Position numbers and translations under genes: made by a program. Shown piece by piece: positions 32,189 through 43,666 of a stretch of 64,000 nucleotides of DNA. The notes beneath the pieces were generated by a model that saw nothing but the letters and a program-made list of their open reading frames with translations, made no database searches and was not told the origin of the DNA. The DNA comes from Rheum nobile (taxonomy: Eukaryota; Streptophyta; Magnoliopsida; Caryophyllales; Polygonaceae), in assembly GCA_027886185.1 (NCBI GenBank), contig WOAB01000146.1, positions 1,054,001 through 1,118,000 on the forward strand, written 5' to 3'. Each line of letters begins with the position of its first letter. The first letter of the stretch is position 1.

Positions 32189-35048
32189 ACTCTCAACCTT
32201 ATTGTCTAACCATCAAACATGTTTCTTTATATATGTCGTGGTACAAAATTAATTTGACAAATTCACATATCATATTTTCACATTGGAAAAATAAGATCAT
32301 CTCATAATTTTTTTTTAAAAAAACACTCAAAAATTTGATCAAAATTAAGATCGAGAAATATATAAAAAATTGACAATTAAAACATCTGTAATTATCTAAA
32401 TTTGACACTTTTATGATATATATTAAAAGTTATATATGCATAAAATAATCCAAAAACTTAAATTTAATTTACCAAGTTATAGAAGTGCTCGATCAATATA
32501 TGAATATCATGGATTCATGATCAACTATTTAAATATTAATTCAACAATAATTATTAATAGAGATGTCACAACCAAGGTTATCAATATATTGATTCCGGAC
32601 CTACGATATTAAAAATCATATATCTAGAAAAGACAACGATTTTATCTCCTAATTAGAATCTTAGTAGAGGTAGAATCTTGATTGATACCATTGAAATGGC
32701 TAGAATCTTGTGTATGATGTTGATCTCATATACGATTATAACGATCTTACAATCCTATACAAGTGACAATAACATTATACTATTTAAGTATGAAATTGAT
32801 GTAAGATGTACACTTCAAATTTTAATTCATGTAAATATTAGGGTTTGTTTGGCTAATATTTATAATGGGATTTTACATTTATAATGTGCTTTTTTGAAAT
32901 AATGGCATTTTGACACATTGGATATTGTGTCCACTAAAATAATAATCTTGTAAAATGTGACTTACAAACTTCAAGTTTTTAGAAAGTTTTTTTTAATAAA
33001 ATAGACAAAATTTGTGAAAAATTATTATGGTACCAATCATAGTTATGGAAACTAGATACTTATTACTAAAGGTATAGTTAGAATATGTTCTTATTCATAT
33101 ACAAAAAACATTAAAAAGTAAAACAAATAACACTTTTATATGATTATATACTAATTAATATGATCAAAATTTATATCTAAATTTTAGCTAATAATTAGTC
33201 TAGATAACATTAGTACTTCCACAATATATAATGTCTATAATGTTTTTTAGCTTAATGTACAACAAACATATAATATATTATGTTATCCTTATATAATTTT
33301 AGTTTTTATGTAAAATCTAATAATTAACGATCAAATCTTACGATCCGATTTCAAAGACTCATTACCGATCCGGTCTTAAAATCCTTATCCTGATAACCTT
33401 GGTCTTTTAACTCTCAACTACGTGGTCTAGTAGTTACACACTTACACACAAATGCTATTAAGGTATTCATATAATTGAAATTATATATGATGTTTGTAAC
33501 AAATATCATATATAATTTCAATTATATTAAGTGTAACCACATATTGTTGTTTCTTGTAAAGCTAGACATATTTGTCATTGTATGGAATCTTACAAACTAT
33601 CAATGCATTGTTTTGAGTTATCACTAACACAAGTCTTGTTTATTGTTTACACAATATAATGTTTGAATTTTATCTTAAGACTCTTAATTCAATAAGAGTT
33701 ATTTCAGTCTTTAGTTGAATTATAGTTTTTTTTTTAAAAAAAAATCTACTCATATAAGTTCTTACTCAAAATCACCCTTCATTTTTTTTTTCTAAATTAT
33801 ATCACTCGGCTTTTTAAAAAAATATCACCCAAACTAAAACTAAAACCAAGTAAACTATAAAAAAAATTAACAGAAATTTCGCCTGATATCCCTGAAGTAT
33901 GGCGAAATTCACCTAGTGCCCCGAAAATTTACCAATTTCGTGTGATGCCCTCGAGTTTTTTTTTCCCACCAAATACCCTTATGTGTTAATAAGGTAACAA
34001 AAATCGTTAAAAAAAATAAAAAATAAAAATCCCCCAAAAAAACCCAAAATCGTGTTTTGTCTCTCGTCTTCTTCACGAAATGCCCTAGCCCGTGCCCGTC
34101 TTCTCTCTCGGCCGTCGTCCCTCCCTCGACCCGCCGGCCGTCGTCCCGCATTCGTCTCTCTCTTCCGCATCCACCCACTCGTCTTCTTCGTGTTGTCTCT
34201 CTCGGCCGTCGTCCCTCCCTCGAACCGCTCGCCTCCTCTCCGCCTCCACCCGCTCGCCTCCCTTCCGCCTCCTCTCCGCCGCGTCGAACTTGTCTCCCCT
34301 CCGCCTCCACCCGGTGGTGACCCGGCTCGCCTCCACCCAGGTAATACTCCTTTCAAGGTATTGTTCTCCCAGTGTTTAACCGGTACTTTAGGGTCATTGG
34401 ATAATTGCATTCTCCATTGATGCAATTATCCCAGTGTTTAACCGGTACTTTTTAGGGTTTAAGATTCAATTTTTGGAGGTGTTGTATCTATCAAAGAAGT
34501 GTGTCGAGGTGCTGTTCTCTCTTGAGGGTCATTGGATAATTGCATTCTCCATTGATGTGTTAAACACTGGGATTTGTAACTTGTGGTGTTTTCTTTGGTC
34601 AAAGATGTGTGGTTTGCCTTTCCTGTAATGCATTGATTTTTTTTGCTGAACAAATCCAATTGGATGGATATATCTTGCTGTTGCAAATATATTGCCATGT
34701 TTAGATATGTTCTTCATCTTGTAAGAAGCTTAATTTGTTGAGCTTATGGCATTTTCACCATTTTACCCTATCTTCTGCACTCCTTAATCCAAGAAGTTTG
34801 TCTAATGGAGCAAGATAGTGTCTTTACATGGCAAGTTCGAACTCCACTAATCTCTTGGATGATGTAAAATGTAAATGTAAGAATTCATTTTATGATTTTA
34901 CCTTATACTTCATGTGTTGAAAAGTGGTTTTCTTGAGCACCAGTATCTATCAAAGAAGTCTCTTCTTGGCCTCCACTATTTACTGTTTCAGACCCATCTT
35001 GTTTAGTGTCCTCAACCAATCCTCCATTTTTGAAGTTTCATGTGAAAA

Positions 35049-35260
35049 ATGAGTGGTCAATCGTCAACAAGTTGGCGAACAAATGTCAGAAATTGTGAAA
35101 GCGTTCTTTGCTCGCACCAACTACCCGTTGTGGTTTTGACGGTGACCGGCCAGAACAAAGCTAGCTATGGAAAACAATTTTATAAGTGTCCTAGGTGGAA
35201 GGTATTTATGTCTCTTAAAACTTATCATTACCATAACATCCAGACTGAACACTTATTGAA
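35049..35260 (+). pseudogene. GRF-type zinc-finger-like fragment inside the Mutator-like element
   Basis: The plus-strand frame starts MSGQSSTSWRTNVRN and contains CSHQLPVVVLTVTGQN and YGKQFYKCPRWK. This resembles the first half of a GRF zinc finger (C-x-H...C-P-x-W) found in many plant proteins and transposon-associated genes. The remainder of the finger is not in frame after about 35200, where a splice site would be needed. Short and unproven; probably another captured piece. Confidence 0.45.
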
Positions 35261-35346
35261 GATAACCTCTCTTGCATGGATGATTTTATTATATTGAGCT
35301 ATTAAAGAGTCGCTTTAGGTTAAAGATCTGTTACAATTTTCAATTG

Positions 35347-35529
35347 TTATGGTCTCAAAAACTTTGCTGTAAATCCAAGTATACACTCAATTTGAACACC
35401 ATTAATTAAGTAGCCATCTTTGCATGCAACCACCATTCGTGCATAAAACCAATCAATTTTTGTGTCAAATAAATATGGTGTAGAGGCTCCAGATTCACAC
35501 TTAGATAAAGGAGCACTAACTACAAACAA
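35347..35529 (-). pseudogene. unidentified coding-like fragment inside the Mutator-like element
   Basis: A 60-codon minus-strand frame with a protein-like composition, including CESGASTPYLFDTKIDWFYA and ACKDGYLINGVQIECILGFT. I do not recognise a family. It is not part of malate dehydrogenase (that enzyme's next exon would follow 35616 with a different sequence). It may be a third captured gene piece. Confidence 0.35.
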
Positions 35530-35615
35530 TTTTTACAAGTTAGACAAGAAAAAAATACCCCAATTCCCAAATAATTCAATGCTGAATACGTCTATGCAAG
35601 AACCGTAGTACATAC

Positions 35616-36705
35616 CACAAATGTATTAGCTCTGACGACATCAAGCATGGTAACACCCATGAGGCGCTTGGGATCGTAGGTGCCAGCCTTCTTGAAGACT
35701 TCAGCAGCAATGGGGACTGTTGAGTACGTTAATAGGGTTACTGATCAAATTGACAATAGCTTGGGGGCATAACTTAGCAATGCCCTCATAGAGCGTCTTA
35801 ACAATTCCGGCATTGATTTTGAACAGATCATCTCTCGTCATTCCAGGCTTTCTTGGAACCCCAGCAGGAATGATGACAAGGTCCATTCTTGTTAAGGCAT
35901 CCTCGAGCTGTTGCTGTCCCATAAAACCCCATACCTGGTGTTCCCAAATCCGTATATCAAACACAATTGTAGATTTTAATGGTATTACTTGCTCATAACT
36001 ACTTTTAGGTGCTGCGGCCTGATAAACAAACTAATAACTAAAAGGCTTAGTAAGCTAACTAATAATGCCAAAAACTGGCATTATAATGTCGTTTTTGACA
36101 TTATAATGACAGTTTTTGGCATTACAATGTGTAATTCAAACAAACCTTAAGTGTCAAGGCCTGTTAATCTAATTAATAGATGTTAAATCCGGATAAGCTG
36201 ACTAGTAAACTTTGAGGCTTGATTACTAATAATTGTTAAAGGCCAATGAGCTAACTAATAAGTAACAAGTGTTAAGTTCTGTAATTGATTGCTGAATGGA
36301 GGACAATGCTAAACCTGCCTTAATAATCCCCAACAAACAGACATTTAGCAAAATCCTTATTCATAATCCGGTTTGAATTATTTCAGCAACTTCAAGATTG
36401 TATAAAAGCCACAGAATTCAACTACGGGAGATGAAATTCAGCACAACAGATAGGCGAAGAATAAGTTGAGAGAAAAGGTGATTACGACGGCGCCGGTGTC
36501 CATGTGGCTGACGTCGGCGGTGACACCAAGAGTGTTAACGACATCGTAAAGGTGGAGAAGAGAGACGAGAGGATTCATCTTCATTAGCAAAGCCAAAGGT
36601 TGACCGATTCCACCAGCTGCTCCCAAAATCGCGACTCGGAATCCAGATGTGCCTCCCTTAGCCCGACAATTCGCCGCATTGAGATGTGAATGCGCCTCCC
36701 TTAGG
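35616..36705 (-). pseudogene. captured malate dehydrogenase fragment (peroxisomal type), two exons with intron
   Basis: Exon 1 (36486 to about 36705, minus) encodes HLNAANCRAKGGTSGF, the NAD-binding loop VAILGAAGGIGQPLALLMKM and TADVSHMDTGAV. Exon 2 (35616-35934) encodes GFMGQQQLEDALTRMDLVII, PAGVPRKPGMTRDDLF, IVKTLYEGIAKLCP and VNLISNP, later MLDVVRANTFV. The CRAKGG start points to the glyoxysomal/peroxisomal isoform. The intron (35935-36485) keeps GT...AG borders, so capture was at DNA level. Damage: a 4 bp insertion (GTAC, near 35727) shifts the frame in exon 2, and the catalytic His region and C-terminus are absent. The exon 1 frame is continuous upstream with the transposon's terminal repeat. 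Confidence 0.88.
36063..36124. repeat. 28 bp near-perfect hairpin inside the captured intron
   Basis: Arms 36063-36090 and 36097-36124, one mismatch, loop GTTTTT. The ends read TAATGCCAAAAACTG. It is a tiny palindromic insertion or a decayed MITE in the malate dehydrogenase intron. Confidence 0.7.
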
Positions 36706-37229
36706 GCATTTCGTGAAGAAGACGAGAGACAAAACACGATTTTGGGGATTTTTTTATTTTTATTTTTTAACGATTTATGTTACCTTATTAACAGAAGGGT
36801 ATTTGGCGGGAAAAAAAAACTCAGAGACACCACACGAAATTGATAAATCTTTGGGGCACCAGGCGAATTTTGTCATACCTTAAGGGTATCAGGCGAAATT
36901 TCCAAAAAATTAAAGTCTTGCCTTTATATAACATATGACGTATAACTTGTAATGTTGTAGGCTTGTAGCTATAAACAATATATAATATCTCAATTGTTTC
37001 TTGAAATTATTACTCTATTATCAAATAAAGAAAATCATAATATGCTTTAGGTTTATTCTTACCCTAAAATATGTTTTAGACTGTCTCTACTCTCTACCCA
37101 TCTCTGTTTTTTACTCCTATCTATTCTATTGCCGTCACCCATGCCAAACACCAGGAACCTTGGCCTTAATTTCTCTTAATCCCATAGCAGCTTCAACTAC
37201 TCGAAGGTCATTACTTTCTTTAGAATCAA

Positions 37230-38295
37230 TCAACAAGGAACATGAATCCCGTTTCTGGCCTTTGCGGATGACATTGTGATATTCTCAAAAGCCAAACAGG
37301 AGAACTATAAAGAAATCAAAGATATTATTGATGACTACTGCAAGATCTCAGGACACAAAGTAAATTTTCATAAATCGGTCTTTCAAGTTACAAAAAAGGT
37401 CACCAACAAAAAGAAACTAGCTCTACAAGGCATTCTCACAATTACAAACATGATATCTCTCGAAAAATACATGGGTTGTCCTATCATCAATGATAGAGTT
37501 AACTCGCTGATCTTTTAGTTAGCACCCAACAACAATTATCTAAATGGAAAGCAAATTCTCTTTCCCGAGCAGGAAGAACAACACTAATAAAAACCAATCT
37601 GGCTTCAAGACCAAATTACCTTATGCAAAGCTTCATGTTGCCTACTCACACACACAATGAACTTGATAAACTAAACAGATCCTTTTTTTGGAACAAAGAC
37701 AACTCCTTAAACCTCTTATAGGTTGGGGGAAAATTTGCAAACCAACTCATCAAGGAGGTCTTGGCTTGAGAAAAGCTAAAGACATTAACAAAGCCCTTCA
37801 ACTCAAATTACTTTGGAAAATTCTAGCCGAACCAAATAACTTCTGGGTTAGAGTTATTACGGATAAATACCTAAAAACAAACCATATACTTCATTACGAG
37901 AAAAAAGGAAAATGCTCCTGGCAATGGTCCAAATTGATTGAACTTATGCCTGAGTTCAAATCTGGACTAATTTGGCAAGTTGGTAATGGAAAAACTATCA
38001 AATTATGGACAGATAACTGGATTCTAAACACCCCATTATGTGATAACATAAACTTCCAGTCAATCTTGAATAAGGATGCCATGGTAGCTGACTTCATGTT
38101 GCCAAATAAAACCTGGAATAAGGACTTACTTGAACAATACTTACCAAATGGTTTAACCAAAAAAGTAACCTCGATCTCAATTCCCTTAAATGAGATCCAT
38201 GATAGAATGTACTGGAAAACTAGCAAAAACGGCTGGTTTTCTACACATTCTGCTATGGAACTAATTAACAAAAGTAAGAGCTACACCGCCTATGA
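37230..38295 (+). pseudogene. LINE (L1-type) reverse transcriptase, C-terminal half, part 1
   Basis: The plus strand shows FLAFADDIVIFSKAKQENYK (RT catalytic box FADD), CKISGHKVNFHKS and MGCPIINDRVN. After a frameshift near 37510 come QQLSKWKANSLSRAGRTTLI and SFMLPTHTHNELDKLNRSFF. After a second shift near 37690 come KPTHQGGLGLRKAKDINKAL, WKILAEPNNFWVRVI, WQVGNGKTIKLWTDNWI and NGWFSTHSAMELI. At 38295 the frame is cut inside Tyr-Asp codons by the solo LTR and resumes at 40675. Confidence 0.88.
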
Positions 38296-40674
38296 TGTAA
38301 TATCCCACATTTTGTAAGGGTGATTTTGAATTTTCTTATGCCCATATTACAAGTCAGATTAAATGCAGGGAAGTACGAACATTCTGTGAAATGTTTGATC
38401 TCTGTAATATTTGTCTGAGTAATATAAAATACAGTTAAGGTATTTTTGGGTTGAAAGATCGTTCGTGTACGAATATATTTAACTCGGGGTTAAGAAAATT
38501 TAACCATTCGGTAAGAAAAGACAAAACGGGCGAAAAGGGGTAAATTTGGCCTTGACCGCACCCTGCCGCACCCGCGGCGAAGGCCAATGCCAGAGGCGGT
38601 AACAAGTTGGCCACCGCACCCTGCCGCGCCCCGCGGTCGTCGCCAGCTGTGTCGTCAGCTCTGAAGTTTGCAGGTGTAGCTCGCCTTAGTTGGCTCGTAG
38701 GCCATCATTCCGGTCGGGCCACCTCCTCCTTGGCATCATGGCATGGTAAGCTGTGAGCTTGGAGTATAAATGGAGGAGGAGAAATCTGGGACAAGCTCCA
38801 TCTTCTTCCTCTGAACTTTTCTCTGAAAACTCCATTAAAACACAAGCTCTTGAGCTTCGTTCAAGAACGATTTGGATCCCTTTGAGTGTTGAAAAAGGTG
38901 CTCCTAAGTGTTTATCAAAGGTATAAGTGTTGGGAAATCAACCAAGAACGAATCAAAGTCGAAACGAATTGATTTGGGCGAGTTTTCTTCCCGAAAAAGT
39001 TGTCGAAGCCCCGCCTCTGTCTCCTGACCGCACCCCGCGGTGAGGGCCGACCGCACCTGCGGCAAGCCGGGTTCGTGTTGTGTCTCTCGGGTGTTGTGGT
39101 CTTGGGCAAGGCTTGATTCCTTTGGTTCTTTCCTTATTCTTTTATATTCATATATGTAGATATTGAATCTAACTTAGGGTCTTGTTATGGGTCGTTCCAG
39201 AAGGATTTAATATCCAAGATCTGTCACAGTTCAGACCCGGAAACTGTTATCTTTAAGCTCGTTAAGCTTTCGTCAAATCTAAGGCAAGTGGCGGTTCGCT
39301 CTTGCTCATCATTCCATATTTACATTGATTATCAATTGTTTAATTGTTAATTAATTTGGAATGAATATTGTTTCTGTTTGAGATCAGTTTTGATAAACTG
39401 TTTTGGAAGATTAAAAGATGACATTATAATAGGTTGTATATTCTGTTAGAATCAACGCTATTATATATATATATTGATAGGTTGAGATATATCTATGATG
39501 ATGGCCTTGAGGGCTTTGATATGATTATTAATGTGTTGAACTGTTTAGTTAGCACGAGTAGTTAGGAACGTTGGACTCTTCGACGTCTAGTCGTTTCTTT
39601 ATAATATATTAAATGGTGTGTAGGGCGGCAAAACCTCTAACATCATTCTGTTGGTCATGACCGGCCTCTATACGTTTAGTGTAGAGGTGGTGCACTTAGC
39701 CAGTGTCACAAATCTCGGGAGTTGCTCCCAAAAGATCTCTTGTCTCGGACGAGATAATTATAAAAGCTTATAACGTGATTGTGCATTTTGGAATTAAATA
39801 AGATAAGCGCCGAGCCGCATATGATTAATACACCTATGGCGAGTAGTGCAACTAGGTAATAGTGCAGCTTGGAAAGCTCGTCTTGACTTGATCAGAGTAC
39901 GTTCTCTTTCCAATCTGGATTCGCATTATTGCGGTGAGGTTGGTCGTAAACCAAAACATCTTGTTGTTTTTGAACGCTTGTATGAGATGTTTATGTTCCA
40001 GACATTTGTCATGTTTCTAATAAGACTCAAGTTCTTGGAGTCTTCTCTTGGATAATTCCTATAAGGCTCACTTCCGTTGGAGTCTTCTTTTGATCATGTC
40101 TTTTGATATATATATATATTCAGTAGAAGTATGAAGGTTGACTATCGTTATCGGCTGTTATTCGAGAAGCGATGAGCCTAAACCTAATACGACTACTTTG
40201 AACCACTATGTTTGTACCCTTGCATAGTCTTTCATTAGACTAACCAACCCAAATTGTTCTCTGCATGGTTGGCTGGTGTCATCCGTTCGATTCGGCACAT
40301 CAGATAAGTTATCACTCCGTGAAGGCTAGAGCGACTATGGATGTAAATGGTGTTTTAATAAGTTTGTTCAGGTTGAAATCCTTGGCGTTGATTGCTGTGA
40401 TCAAGACTTGTATTTATTTTAAAAGACTTCTGCTGAACTATGTTTACTCTGATTGTACTATATTTCGTTTGATCGGACTACTTTATGTTTTGTCCTATGT
40501 GGGATTGGAATGTAATCCCCAGACTTATGTTTTATTAAACATTTTGGTGTGTTGCACCTTGATTATCGTGTTATGAATTGTGTGTTATGGAAAAGCATGG
40601 GGTGGCTTCGGTGTGAACCCGAGGTCACTGGCAGTAATACATTTCCAAATGGGTTAAGATTTGGGGGTGTTATA
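38296..40674 (+). mobile_element. solo Tekay-like LTR inserted in the LINE
   Basis: A 2379 bp LTR starting TGTAATATCCCACA and ending GGGGGTGTTATA (the usual final ACA has become ATA). It is flanked by the perfect 5 bp duplication TATGA (38291-38295 and 40675-40679). No interior is present, so unequal recombination between two LTRs has removed it. Shared blocks: AAGTGGCGGTTCGCTCTTGC (39288) and GTGTCATCCGTTCGATTCGG (about 40276). TATA box TATAAAT at 38765-38771. The GC-rich block at 38520-39120 differs from the sister LTRs. Confidence 0.95.
38765..38771 (+). promoter_or_regulatory. TATA box of the solo LTR
   Basis: GGAGTATAAATGGAGG, in the position matching TATA-type sequences of the other Tekay-like LTRs. 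A solo LTR with this promoter could start transcription toward the LINE remnant; that is inference. Confidence 0.5.
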
Positions 40675-41679
40675 TATGATTCTTCGTGGATCTGGAAAAT
40701 GGACACGTATCCCAAAGTTAAAAACTTTATCTGAAAAATAATGAAAAACGGAATACCAACGAAAGCTAGATTAGCAGGAAAAGGCGTTGCAACCCCCCCG
40801 GGGTGTATACGCTGCAATGCTCAGTTGGAAGATTTGAACCACCTCCTCTTCCAATGCAAGCATACCTTAAAAACAATTGAAATTTTGAATCATGACACAT
40901 TTGGCATAATCACATCCCTAAACTTAGGAAACAAAAAAATTAATGAAATCATTGAAGAAATTCGACAAAAAACTGATAGATCACAATTCTCAGAATTAAT
41001 GGTCTCTTGGTGGAGCATTTGGTTCTATAGAAACCAACTAAGTTTTGGCAGAACAAATGATGATGTCGAACCCATTAAGGATGTACCAATTTACATTAAG
41101 AAACAAATTAAAAATTGGAATAAAACAAAAAACTGGAACCCAGACTGTCTTACAGAAGACAATAAAAAAACTCATAAAAGGAACATTGTAAGACGACCAA
41201 TACAGAAATGGAAAAAGCCTTCGGATAACATAATTAAAATCAACACAGATGGATCCACAAAAACTAATGGTGAATCTAGTTTTGGCTACATTTTCAGGAA
41301 CAAAACGGGTGAACCAATCTTCCTCTTTGGGGATAAATGTGGTATCTCAACCCCTTTAAAAACGGAAACACTTGCAGTAAGAAATGCACTGGTAAAGGCC
41401 TATGAATTAGGCATTACCGACATTCATCTTGAATGCGATAACCTTACCATTGTGAATGTTCTGAATCAAATCTGGCACTGTCCATGGGATATTGAAATGT
41501 TAATTTCTGATATCCTGTGTGTTTTACAACTTTTCTCTTCAGTACAGATTTTTCATGTCTTCCGAGAAACAAACGTGGTGGCCGACTTCATCGCTAAGAA
41601 GGTCCAGTTGAGTTCCTTGGAAGATATTCGAGCTAATTTAGAATTTGTAATTCTCATCCGAAAGGATGCTATAGACTGA
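40675..41679 (+). pseudogene. LINE zinc-finger and RNase H domains, part 2
   Basis: Continuation of the LINE after the solo LTR. It has SSWIWKMDTYPKVKNFI, a TGA (Trp-to-stop) and KNGIPTKARLAGKG. The zinc-binding segment CIRCNAQLEDLNHLLFQCKH belongs to the RVT-type zinc finger. A plant RNase H domain follows (KINTDGSTKTNGESSFGYIF, LKTETLAVRNALVKA, HLECDNLTIVNVL, VVADFIAK), ending at a stop at 41679. An RNase H domain at the LINE C-terminus is a known feature of a plant L1 subgroup. Apart from the TGA this part is open. Confidence 0.9.
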
Positions 41680-41730
41680 GAAACCGACTCTTCTGTGATT
41701 TCCAGTCTAATTCTTACCTAATTAAAAAAA

Positions 41731-42114
41731 ATGCATTTTTTTAGGGTACAATTTTCTAGATGTTTTGTTTTTATATTTTTTATTAGTGGTTGACTGGTAC
41801 AAATTGCTTAGTAATTGTTATTATCTTATGCTTACTTTCTTGTGTTGTCTGTGTCGTATCTTCTACTCGTATATCAAATTTCATATTTCATATCTTCTAC
41901 ACGTAAAAATCATTTACAAATCTCTAATAAGTATCACATATATAGAACCCACATAATAAAATATGAAATTTGATATAAGAGTAGAAGATATGACACAGAC
42001 AACACAAGAAAGTAAGCATAAGATAATAACAATTACTAAGCAATTTGTACCAGTCAACCACTAATCAAAAATATAAAAATAAAACATCTAGAAAATTGCA
42101 CCTTAAAAAATGCA
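41731..42114. mobile_element. 0.38 kb palindrome (foldback/MITE-like)
   Basis: Two arms of about 160 bp (41731-41898 and 41957-42114) are near-perfect reverse complements, with shared blocks such as GTTGACTGGTACAAATTGCT and TTATCTTATGCTTACTTTC, separated by about 60 bp of AT-rich spacer. It directly follows the LINE 3' end. A transcript would fold into one long hairpin. I do not see a clear target duplication. Confidence 0.85.
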
Positions 42115-42156
42115 CTTGAAAACATCATATACAACCTTCGTCTTCTCAAAAGAAAG

Positions 42157-42841
42157 TGTAGGGATTTTAGATGCGTAAAGCGGAATTTCAGGAAACGTTT
42201 TCCTAACATCTAACCAAGGATCTCATGCATAAACCAAATAGATTATAGATAGGAAGAATCAAATACCTTTTGATGCGTATTTCAACCTGTTGGAATGGAG
42301 AGAATAGAGCCTCACGTGTGACTCCTCTATTTGGTCCACCCGAGCTTGGATCTAGATCGCCTGGGACTCGGTTGCTAGAGCGAGGAACGAAGGCGAACGA
42401 GGGAGAGAGCAAGGGAGGAGTACGACTGCTTTGGGTAAAAGATGGATTAGGGTTTTCTCCTAGAAAGCCCTCATTTTATATTACCATGTGTAGATATCTT
42501 ATTTCCTAAATAAGTATATCTTTTATTATTAATAATAACTCTTTATTATCAACAAGCTTTATCTCCCAAGTTATATCTTATATAACTTTATATTATATAC
42601 TTTATATAATATGTCTCTCATTAAACTGATCCAGTCCAAACTCTAAGGGTGTGACCTCGTAGGACCCGATAATAATAGCAATAGACTTTATGACATACTT
42701 TATAACATATAGTCTATAAATCATAGTTGGCTTCTAGCAAAGCACTATGACTACCTAAAATCATCGGATTAAATATCTCCATAAACAGTCTCACTTCATA
42801 ATCAGTAATTGCACCTTTGATTAAAGGACACAATTCCTTCA
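42157..42841 (-). mobile_element. 3' LTR of Copia element H
   Basis: 685 bp. On the minus strand it starts TGAAGGAATTGTGTCC and ends AAAATCCCTACA. The 5 bp duplication GAAAG lies at 42152-42156 and 49587-49591. It differs from the 5' LTR at about 23 positions by eye (about 3.4 percent) without length change. Minus-strand TATAAAA at 42474-42480. The adjacent purine tract (minus GTGGGAGAT, 42842-42850) marks it as the 3' LTR. Confidence 0.93.
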
Positions 42842-42850
42842 ATCTCCCAC

Positions 42851-43666
42851 TTGTCCTTAAAACAAGTGTGCAATGTTAAAATTCCTTTGTCATAAAATGT
42901 CTTATCTGACTATATGATGAAACTCATCTTTATCGCCAAATACGTTTCCTGAACTCTTGAGATCAAACTGTCAGTACGGATGATTACTAATAATCCATCC
43001 GAGCATGGCCATACGTTTTCACAGTTCTCTCTCTTCAAGTGGTCGAGACACCAATCCTTTCCAAATGTATCGTGGTATACACAGAATAGGAGGACATATT
43101 CAATCTTGTACGACTATAGCTCCCACTCAACTTTTGGCAATCCCAATCACTGCCTTTATAACTGTCTGTTACGGTCAGCGTTTGATAGCGTCAAAGACAT
43201 ACCAGCAGTCAAATGATAAATATATCATACTCATGTCTAAGGAACTCACTAATCATGAATAATCCTAGAACTCCGCAATAAAACCTTGAGGAGTCCTAAG
43301 GTAGGTTTGTCCGGTGTGTATCGGTATACACATCTATGTAATCGATTAGACATCTCCATGTCCCTATAACACATGAAACCCGGTGTTATCAATCAATCTC
43401 ACATATGGTCTTTTGATTAAGTCATTTGTATCCAAGTTAACAACTTAGACCATGGACTTCTAACAATTTTATAATTTCAATTCACTTAATGGGGTTTCAT
43501 TCACCAAAACAGTTTTGATGAGCCCATTTGATAACTATTAAATTGTTTGGATACTTTATCTAATCTCAAGCAATGATTAAATAATAATATGAAATTCATA
43601 TATATAAGTCAAGCATAAATGTTTGTAATAACAATAAACAATGTTTATCATAAAACAAACAATGTC
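42851..43666 (-). other. 3' untranslated region of Copia element H
   Basis: About 0.8 kb between the end of RNase H and the 3' LTR. No reading frame of interest. Confidence 0.6.

Larger units (their letters stand above)
33871..36904 (-). mobile_element. Mutator-like element carrying captured gene pieces (Pack-MULE type)
   Basis: About 3.03 kb, with terminal inverted repeats of about 215 bp (33871-34088 and 36690-36904) starting GAAATTTCGCCTGATAYCC. It is flanked by the 9 bp direct repeat AAAAATTAA (33862-33870 and 36905-36913), the size expected for Mutator elements. The inverted-repeat partner at about 49894-49906 lacks the insertion. There is no transposase inside; instead it holds malate dehydrogenase exons, a GRF-like zinc finger segment and an unidentified coding-like segment. 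Both ends encode the same TIR-derived peptide start. The inner GC-rich part of the left end (34090-34330) gives overlapping low-complexity frames. Confidence 0.9.
31385..37218 (+). repeat. left arm of a large inverted repeat (partner 49587-51790)
   Basis: After removal of the TRIM (31662-32193) and the Mutator-like element (33871-36913), this arm matches the reverse complement of 49587-51790 along about 2.2 kb in unbroken order. It runs from TAAAGCTCAAAATCTTAAACC at the outer end to CTCGAAGGTCATTACTTTC at the inner end. It is AT-rich with no gene of its own; 32194-33870 contains only repeat-arm sequence. It could be an inverted segmental duplication or two facing copies of an unknown repeat. 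Confidence 0.85.

Noticed and set aside
34052..34425. Overlapping frames up to 148 codons on both strands
   Set aside because: They arise from TCTCTCGGCCGTCGTCCC-type repeats next to the Mutator terminal repeat; shadow frames on both strands, no recognisable domain.
35347..35529. A third malate dehydrogenase exon
   Set aside because: The translated sequence does not match any part of malate dehydrogenase; listed as an unidentified fragment instead.
40285..40293. RNA polymerase III gene suggested by GTTCGATTC in the conserved LTR block
   Set aside because: No A box at a workable distance upstream (the nearest candidate is too close and has a mismatch) and no oligo-T terminator in place.
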